A stretch of DNA of 64,000 nucleotides from Zerene cesonia (Eukaryota; Arthropoda; Insecta; Lepidoptera; Pieridae): positions 8,928,001 through 8,992,000 of the forward strand of contig NC_052116.1 of assembly GCF_012273895.1 (NCBI RefSeq), read 5' to 3'. Numbering within the stretch: position 1 is the first letter of the stretch; each line of letters begins with the position of its first letter. Below are positions 48,901-64,000 of this stretch, in pieces. Below the pieces are notes generated by a model. That model was not told the DNA's origin, made no database searches, and was given only the letters and a program-made list of their open reading frames with translations. Made by a program: the position numbers and the translations under genes.

Positions 48901-50063
48901 TCTCTGAAATGTTAAAATGTCGAACTATCACGGTACATCAGATACAGCCTAATGATGGACGGACGGATAAACGGACAGAGAAGTCCGTTAATCTGTCTGT
49001 ATGTTAAGAAATAGGGTTCCAGTTTATTAGTCATAGGTTTCTTTTTCATTTTCAAAGTGGTCCTTTTCTTTAATTTAGACCCGACAACTTTATTTGTTTT
49101 CTCTCTTTCACACACAGGACTTACGCAATGTGATTGACAGAGTCTGCACATTCCTCGGCAAAGAGTACACTGATGGACAGAAGAACAAACTCGCAGAGCA
49201 TTTGACCTTTGACAATATGAAAAAACGCTCTGCTCTAGATATAAGTGAAAATAATAAGGACTCAGAAATGAAATTCATGAGAAAGGGTAGGTTGTTTATT
49301 AGTGCTAAGTTAAAATTCTCAGTAGAAGCCAGGTATTTAAAACGAAAATACTTAAATATAAAACTATTTTTAAATCGTCGGAATCAAAATGAATGATAAA
49401 AGATTTTTGGTTATGTTTTTAATTTTGGTCAATTTTCTTTGTAAATAAACAACTATTTAGATATAAATGATAGAAATAATTAATGGTGGGTTAAATAAAT
49501 GTTCTAGGAAATTATATTTATATTTACTGGTGTTTAACTTGATGCGAGTTTCACGCTCTTTGTATTCAATGTGTTCGTTACTTTGTAAATAAAATGAAAT
49601 ATTACCCTTTAAAAATGTTAAATGTTTAAAATTTTGAGCAAAAGTGTACCAAGGGTAGGTTAGGTTAGGATATTCGTGTTTAACGTATATTACACCGATC
49701 GATTTTCTTCATAACAAAGGTTATAGAACTACAATGGCTTACCAGTGAATTTATTACTTACCACCACATATCTATTCCAAGAAAGCTACTGATGTCTTAA
49801 AGCAGGAGTAATTCCAGTATGGGAAAAAGACGACAAGCTATGTAAGTCATAAAATCATAATATAGCGCCATTACTATCCCACGTACTAAAGGCAACTCCC
49901 CTGAGTCGAATAGTAATAAAAATATTAATTTCTATAATAATCTACAGGAAAATCTGGTAACTGGTTGAATTACTTCAATACAGAGGAGTTGAGGAAGGAA
50001 GCCGAGGAATATATGAAGGAACACCTCGAGAATACTGACATGCAGTTTCCCGCTGTTGATTAA
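45936..50063 (+). CDS. Cytosolic sulfotransferase, eight coding exons, complete (329 aa)
   Basis: Paralogue of the minus-strand gene and also a PAPS-dependent sulfotransferase by family. Exons: 45936-46017, 46213-46347, 47038-47137, 47458-47623, 48048-48174, 48490-48584, 49118-49286, 49948-50063; all introns are GT-AG and the coding length is 990 bases. Seen motifs: phosphosulfate loop SFSRSGTTW (residues 68-76), His146 in KTHVN, 3'-phosphate motif VFYIARNPLDVAVS, and C-terminal RKGKSGNW from residue 290. The first three exons have exactly the same lengths as in the paralogue. The intron after TAK (47624-48047) is absent from the paralogue. The loop Pro is replaced by Ser, and the segment before the catalytic His is about ten residues shorter. 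The start ATG lies in good context (CACAATG). Substrate is unknown; altered activity is possible. Confidence 0.93.
46368..46545 (-). mobile_element. Family 1 Helitron-like element in sulfotransferase intron 2
   Basis: CTAGTTGCTACCCGCGGCGT to TTTATAATATTAGTTGGA followed by T. It is diverged and starts 20 bases after the exon 2 donor. Confidence 0.65.
47708..47860. repeat. CATCATCAGCCCATATATG dispersed repeat
   Basis: ATCATCATCAGCCCATATAT through ACCGCGCTGGCCAGGTCCAG to TACCGGTATCTTCACATTTT. It lies in the sulfotransferase intron that the paralogue lacks. Confidence 0.55.
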
Positions 50064-50092
50064 AATAAATGCTTGTTTCAAGTTTGTAATAA
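50064..50092 (+). terminator. Polyadenylation signals of the plus-strand sulfotransferase
   Basis: AATAAA directly overlaps the end of the coding sequence (50064-50069), and a second AATAAA lies about 20 bases further. The 3' UTR is probably very short. Confidence 0.6.
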
Positions 50093-53000
50093 ATAATATA
50101 TAATAGATTTTAAACGAATTACTCATTGTTTCATTGATACTGACGTTTCGAATGTAATGAATAAATCGCGTTGAAAATCTGTTAAAATGTCCTTTATTTC
50201 TAAATGATTTTCGGTTTTTACTTACGTAGAATTCAAGAAGGTACTTTGTTAGTAGTAGTTAGGTAGTTTGTTAAAGTTTATAGATCATTTTATTTACCGT
50301 AATAAATTTGAAATAATAATAATGGTAAATTTGTTAGTGTGTTCATTAATTTGTGTAGGCATTACTTTGTATTTATGCTGCTCTTATTACTTTGTATTTA
50401 TTATAATATAGGTATTATTCTTTTTTTGGAAATTCTTAATATTGTATTTTTAATATGTCAGTATGACAACAAGGAAATTTAAGATTTCATTCATATTTTT
50501 ACCAAATCTATACCTAATAATATAAAGGCGAACTTTTGATTTAATCGTGCTAATCTCGTTGCTTCATCCCTAAGGGCTATATTTGCACCACAGAAGAAGT
50601 CGGGCCGTTAGTACAATATAATTACGACCAATCGATATTCAAATTCCTATCCACGTTCCCAAATAATCTAGTATATTATAGTATTATCTGTGACAAAACT
50701 GTCTCCGCAAAAGTGCAACGTCGAAAGTAAATCGAGACTAGCATATTCAAAAAGCGTCAATAAACCACTAAATCTCCGTACATATAGTCACAAACTTCAT
50801 AAAACATGCACGCCGTTGGAATAACGCAATTTCAACAATGTAAGGTCAGCAAACATCATGAATTTATAACTGATCCGATTAACCCTTACTACGTCGCGAT
50901 GTCGCTGGGTTTTCATAATACAGTGAGCTTTTTGCCGTTTTCTTCTTTTTATTGTTTGTTTGAATTGCATTATCGTATACGTCAAGTATGTTTTTGATAT
51001 GTTTAAAAACATTAGTGCAATGGGTGGAAATTTTTGTACCAAGCAAGTAAGATTTCCAAAATTCCAACTGACGTTCCTAAAAAGGAAGGACTATAAGTGT
51101 AAAGAGAAATAAAACTTAGTGGGCTTTCAATCGACTGATGTGATTCTCTTTGTGTTTGATAGGGAATTAATGTAATTTGGTCGCATTTTATTTTTGTTTA
51201 TCTCGATTGAGAACGTCTGTGACCTTTTTTTCTAGAAGAACTATTATGATTCTTAGTACACACTAATTATAACTAATTATAACACTATAATATGCTATTT
51301 TGGTACGTGTACCATGTACATTCTGTACATCCATAAATTTAGTAAAAATCGGTTATTTGAATATAACAAACATACACTTCAATTTCATTTACAGGGTAGT
51401 AAATAGTATACTATTATGTGACAATACATTTAAACTAACTTCAATTAAGAGATAGGATAGTGTGTTGGGAACAGATGTAGCGAAGTTATAAATAAAACAG
51501 GTTTTATCATTATCCATTTATTTACTCATTGTAAACTCATACACTTGATCTAATCATCAATCGTTTAATATCGCACCGTCGTGCTTCAGAATCAAATGAA
51601 CCTCTTTACATTTCGCATAAAATAACAGACAAAATCAATAAAAACACATTGAAATTATATAGGCCACATAAATAAATTAAAAAATACATAAAAACAATAT
51701 TCTACAAAAGATACATATTTCGTAAGTCTTTTTTAGCAGCTTAAACAATATATTACAATGTAAAGAGGACCACAGTATATATAAATGTAACATACGCACC
51801 ATAATTGACTCGAAAAAGCATAAAGTATTGCATAGCTTTAATTTCTTCAATAAACATAGATAAATTCCATTAATACCGAATCCGAAACACAATTTAATCA
51901 TAATATGGCACATAACACCAAATAATAAATAAAATTACTACTTAAAAAAACAACCACAGAATCAAAACAATAAATTTTGACATTGACACATGACAGATAC
52001 ATAATTCCTCACTGGCAACACTGAATGCTTCGTCAAACAATTTCCCGCCTTGGTAACCATGATTGTGCAGATTATTCAAAATGGGTACAAAATTAAATTA
52101 ATCGTAAAGCAAAATCGAGCTAGCAAAGAAGTATATCTCGTAATAGTCTAAAACATTATAACCGCCTAATTAATTATTTATAATGACAATAAATAGTGTG
52201 CATTACTTACATTGAAAACCGTGTATTTATCTCTTAAATAGCTACCGGTTTAGGAGCTTGAGTGCGATTTGTTTTTTTTTTTTAATTTAATGGATATAAA
52301 AAACATAAAAAAGATTTTAACACATCCTTTAGTGGGCTTTTAAATATTTTTCTTATTATTTTTCAAATCATGAGATCATCAGTTTTAGAGTTATATGTGA
52401 CTAGCGATCCTCCCCGGGTCCGTCTGTGGTAAATAAATAGGGTCATTCTATTGTGTATATGTAATCAAAATTATAACCTTTCTATATTAATATAGAAGCG
52501 ACCTTCCCTTGCACGACACACTCACGCTCCTAAACCAGAACAAGTTATTGCATATTTGTTCACATTATTTATTTATACCATATATCTCAATAAACGCTTC
52601 AGACCAAAAGTTCAATAGAAATTGTACATTATTTTACAATAAAGCTTAATGGTGTACGCCAACACAATCTGATGCCTTATTTAGCTGTATTTGAGCTTTT
52701 GATTTATCTAATTATTATGTTGTATTATTGTTCCAAATTTATTAACGAAATGTTAAGATCTACTCTTCTCTTCTTTGATTTTTAATAAATTAATCGTAAC
52801 TACGTAAATCATAAGCTATTACAGTATAAGAAGTTCCCTGCCCAAAAATAATTTACGCACGATACAAAATTGAGCAATATGAAATATAAATACATATACA
52901 ATACAAAATAGGCGACGTTACCACGTATGGTCACTTAAAACAATTAAATATGAAATGAGATTTGTACAAATTAACCGACAGGCGCGTAGCAGCCATTATA

Positions 53001-55336
53001 TATAACCTTAAACTATCGATAACTAATTATATACGTATGTACTTATACATTATGCATATCTTTGGCGAATACACTGCTTACGGTACCTTGAAGTTAACTA
53101 AAATTATCTCCGTTAAAAACGTACGAAACGTCGTTGTAAATTCTCACAAAGTTCACTATTTTTAATACTGAATAAAAACTGGTACCACGTCGCTTAATAA
53201 CTACTAGCCTAGACGAGAATTATTTGAAAAAAAATGATCGCGAAAAATTCTCTAATCGTATTGTTCAATATTTAAAAAAGGAATTAGTTCTTTTAATATT
53301 GACAAAAGAAATCGTTCAATGTCACGATAAAGATTTTCTTTTTCAAAAAAAGAACATAACCAGATAAACGACAATGAAACAGTTGTCACATTTTTTTTTG
53401 TTTATGGTTCACAAACAGCCAGGATTCCTGTCTTTCGCAATCATTTTACTTACAATAGGTGTTATTTGGAGCGGCCACCCTCTGAACACCTAATCTAGCA
53501 TTTCAAATGGCAGTATTGTTTTTGCACCTTAATACCAGTAAGTTAAGTCAGTTTTACATCTACCAATTCCCAATTCACTACAAATGGTGGAATGCTTATT
53601 CGTACTTAATACACTTAGTAAGATAAATTATTTTATATACAATTAGGTCCACGCTATATTATCTAGATAAAAAAATGCCTTGAGCCGAATTAATATATGC
53701 TATAAAAAGTCGGTGCATTCACAACTTGTATCGAAATCGAAAAGTCTCCGTCCATCAATAAATACTCAAAAGATTAAAATTCACACAAACTTGCCTATAT
53801 GTTTAATTATTATGAGATATCTAATATATTTATATACATGTATTTTCTACGTTAGGCTCCGAGCCCCTACTCGCCAGACTACATTTTGGCATTTCAAGTT
53901 ACCACACTATTTAAATAGGTCGCATTATATTCGAAACGTCGAAAAATTTCGTCTAAATTTTGTACAAAACGCAAAATATTTTCAAATTTTTCATCCTCCC
54001 CACACTGGTGTAAATTTTACTAAATTGTATCTAGTATAGAAAGGAGCAAGGTCGAATTTCGATTAATTGAGCTTTAAATCCAATTAATAAGACAAAAAGA
54101 AAACTCTTTTCTCAGTCATGATTCAGTTTCCACAGCCACGTAGACAGAAGCTCATTTGAAAAGATTTCCCGCCATTGTCTTCGTTCTAGAATTTTTTGAA
54201 TATAACGTTAAAAAGTAGAGATTTTAAAAATATATACAAAAGGTCCTAGGCCATAGTTTTTAAACTATTTTTTAATTTGTACGCACGGGAGCCGATCTGC
54301 ACACGCTTCGAATGTTTGATTAACCGTCAAAATGCAAATTAAGGACAAAATCGTCTCTGTAAGTGCTGCGTTATGGCCAGCATAACGAGCAATCGTGTAA
54401 ATTTAAAAAGAAAATACCAATTTTCTTTTTTCACACGAACAGTACCTGAATCTTCACTTTTCACGTATGAAAATCGCATCATTTTCGATCGAATAATCGA
54501 CATTTGACATAATTATATAATTTTGGGTTAAATTGCATTTATTGTATACCATCGAAATATCATAACATAAACAATATTTGATATTCATACAAAACACATA
54601 AATATTAAAAACACGGGTTAAAATGCACATAACTATATCCAACATCACCGTATATAGTTTCCATATAACCATCGGTTATTGTTTCATAAATGTCACATCA
54701 CTTTCGTAGGTACAGAGTAACAAACTTAATTGCAAAACACAAACCACTTGAATCCTTTATATTTGCGCGGGGGTGTACGGTTACCATTATGATGAGAGAT
54801 AGAGATTTAGGTTTTTATTACAGCTTTCGGGATACAATATTAGTGATAAACAGCTGCCATTTACGTGATATCGTAGTATGACTATTTCGTTGCATAATTT
54901 GTGGAAGAGTAAATATAAAAAAGAATGTACAGTTATTTATATTGCATCCATTACTGACACGGATAACAGATGCGATTTATATTCTATTATTTGATGACAC
55001 CGATTATACTAGAGATTGTGTATTCTTCAACAATAAAGGTTGTCTTTTATAAATTTTATTACATTCTTAAATACATGACCCAATCACGTAATTGGTAACT
55101 ATTTAATCACGTCTTAAACTTATACGCACGCTTTAGTAATTGCATCCACTAAACAATTTTCATCTTTTCTGAACGCTCAACCCAAATCTACAAATCTTAC
55201 TTAATTTCTAACTTATCCACTTGACTTGCGCCTCCACCCCCAATTACATTCCCTTCCGTATCCCCCCCTCACAGCACAGCGCACATCACACAACATCATG
55301 GCGGCACCCCTCCCCGCACGTACGCACGAGCCGGCA
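50093..55336. other. Repeat-poor AT-rich region; possible long 3' UTR of tweety
   Basis: Few mobile elements are visible here (a fragment near 50139-50200 and Helitron-like ends near 50620 and 52401), in contrast with the rest of the window. A minus-strand AATAAA at 55055-55060 could end a short tweety 3' UTR. Longer isoforms reaching into this region are an inference from its low repeat content and from three UGUAUAUA sites at 53634-54238. Confidence 0.35.
55055..55060 (-). terminator. Candidate polyadenylation signal of tweety
   Basis: Minus-strand AATAAA about 277 bases downstream of the long-form stop codon. Confidence 0.45.
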
Positions 55337-62231
<6,895 letters not shown>

Positions 62232-64000
62232 CTGAAAATCATAAATGAATGATAGAATATGGCGCACGAAATGAACACAGACGTTTCTTAGTATGTAATT
62301 TGTAACCGTCTCCTTTAGACTCGATTTTGACCCATTTTTTTACACTGACCCAAACTTTGTACACTTATTAAGGACCCGTGGCGATACGCATACAATAATT
62401 TCTATATTAAGAGCAAGTGAGACAATTTAATTCAATCAATTATTAAAGCGTATTTTATAAACATTATAAAAGTTAGCAATGTTCACTTCATATTAACTTC
62501 GAGTTGTGAATCAATTTATAATATGTACCCAGCTATGTCATATTGTAGACTTATCAAATTTATAATATGAAACATTTTTACTTCTCCGCTTAAGAATAGT
62601 ATGTTCTTATTAAATAACTTATTATTTTTGCTGCAGATTAATATGCAGATGGAGTATGACCTAGAAAAACATGTAGGCTAAGTTGTAGCTATATAGGTCA
62701 AGAGAAGATATTCCAGCGTTTCTTAATAGATGGCGTAAAATGCGTCTTTAGAAGCTTAAATAGAAAGTGTATAAAAATTAATGAGATAGGTACCTTATCG
62801 AATGAGGGATCTATTCAAAACTACTTGATAAGACAACTTGAAGCATTTATGTCTTAAAGATAATATCGTAATTATGTAATATGGACCAATACAATCAATT
62901 TGCATATTTCTAACCCTCTGAAATATATTAAACTGCAACTGAATGCTTCATGGCATCCTACATAGCTTCACTTATTTATTTCAACAAAGCAACATTTTTT
63001 CATTGTCAGATTAATGTTCTAAAATGCAATTGTGCCAATATTTAAAAAATCCATTTAGTTCCAATTTTAAAATAAATAACAACAAACCGATGATTTACTG
63101 AACATCAAATATTTACAACCGTTTCAAAACGATCTTGTTAATAAAAAATTAAATGTCAATAACTCTTCAGTTTTATAGGGAGTGAATTCAATAAATCGTA
63201 TAAACTTTATTATATCGAGTCAGTAACAGCTATCAGACACACATGTGGGGTTACATCACTGTGGGAACCGCTTGATGATCCTACCAGCTACTGTAGGGTT
63301 GTCAACCGTGTAAATAGCATAATCATCTTAACAGACATAGGTCTACTTACACATATTCATATATTGAATTGTATTATGTTAATAAATGCGCTCTAAATGT
63401 TCCTTGTTGCAAATTTTGTCTTCAACGTGTTTTGTAAATTTTCGTTTACTACTACAGGGTTGTCAACCGTGTAAATAGTAATCATCTTAACAGACATAGG
63501 TCTAGTTATAGTTGATAAATGCGCTCTTAAGGTTTCTTTGTTCATATCGTGTCTTCAACGTGTTTTGTTAACTTTATATTTAACGCTGTTAAAATTACAA
63601 TTGCATTACTAACATAACTGAGAAAATTAAGGGAGTGTATGATAATAATCAAAATAATACTGTATAAAAAAAAATCAGTGGCAACCCTAACTAATGTACA
63701 AACCGATGGAACTAAAAATATCACGCTATTTAGTATTGTTTTAAAGGCGAAGTGCACTCAATCTAAATTCCACGCCGACATATTGCTTAATTTTATTATT
63801 GCGTGCAACGCTTTAATAAGGGCTTTGTACGTTTATAGAAAATTCCTTTCTCGAAATTAATTGTATTTACTCGGAAGCAGTGAAATATTATAGCTATTTT
63901 TCATTTGCGATAGAATCATAAGAAAAGAAATCAAGTTGAGGAGTCATTAAAATGCATAATAATAATATTAATTATAATGATATAATACTAAGAACAGTTT
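62232..64000. other. Tweety intron, non-coding
   Basis: No GC-rich exon like the other tweety exons is visible, so the exon with the start codon and TM1 is outside the window. It contains an imperfect direct duplication (63291-63440 and 63451-63573). Confidence 0.6.
63291..63573. repeat. Imperfect direct duplication
   Basis: Both copies contain AGGGTTGTCAACCGTGTAAA, CATCTTAACAGACATAGGTC and GTCTTCAACGTGTTTTGT. The unit is about 150 bp, with deletions in the second copy. Confidence 0.8.

Noticed and set aside
53680..54039. 119-codon plus-strand ORF
   Set aside because: Codon use follows local AT content, there is no domain, and it overlaps the region proposed as tweety 3' UTR.

Overview
This is an AT-rich eukaryotic window with intron-containing genes and many short interspersed repeats. 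It is most likely from a butterfly or moth nuclear genome. The evidence is the insect cytosolic sulfotransferase genes, the tweety gene, and swarms of ~200 bp Helitron-like elements with TC...CTAG ends and a GCGGGTGAAACCGC-type terminal hairpin, which are typical of Lepidoptera. No prokaryotic operons, CRISPR arrays, tRNA or rRNA genes were seen. Species was not determined.

Layout. (1) 3991-4119, minus: first coding exon of mitochondrial 3-hydroxyisobutyrate dehydrogenase; the rest was not found and probably lies beyond the left edge. A separate, unrecognised 90-codon open block (916-1188, minus) looks like a terminal coding exon. (2) 4120-13750: gene-poor and rich in repeats, with one 40-aa single-span ORF candidate at 8240-8362. 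(3) 13754-27396, minus: complete seven-exon cytosolic sulfotransferase (344 aa), with a 1,000-base assembly gap (18627-19626) in intron 2. (4) 27400-45935: an 18.5 kb intergenic repeat field. (5) 45936-50063, plus: a second complete sulfotransferase (eight exons, 329 aa), head-to-head with the first and sharing nearly all its intron positions. (6) 50064-55336: repeat-poor AT-rich DNA that may include the tweety 3' UTR. (7) 55337-62231, minus: ten exons of a tweety-family membrane protein, open at its 5' end, with two possible C-termini.

The two sulfotransferases are diverged paralogues: PAPS-dependent cytosolic enzymes that would sulfate small hydroxylated substrates. Both keep the catalytic His and the C-terminal RKG motif. 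They differ in the PAPS loop, in one intron, and by about ten residues before the catalytic His. The tweety protein keeps transmembrane segments 2-5, two N-glycosylation sequons, a PPxY motif and, in the long form, a C-terminal PDZ-ligand-like VTEL. Its exons are extremely GC-rich in a very AT-rich background.

All exon boundaries were set by hand from splice consensus, reading phase and paralogue comparison. For each complete gene, and for both tweety forms, the exon lengths sum to a multiple of three. No database search was possible.
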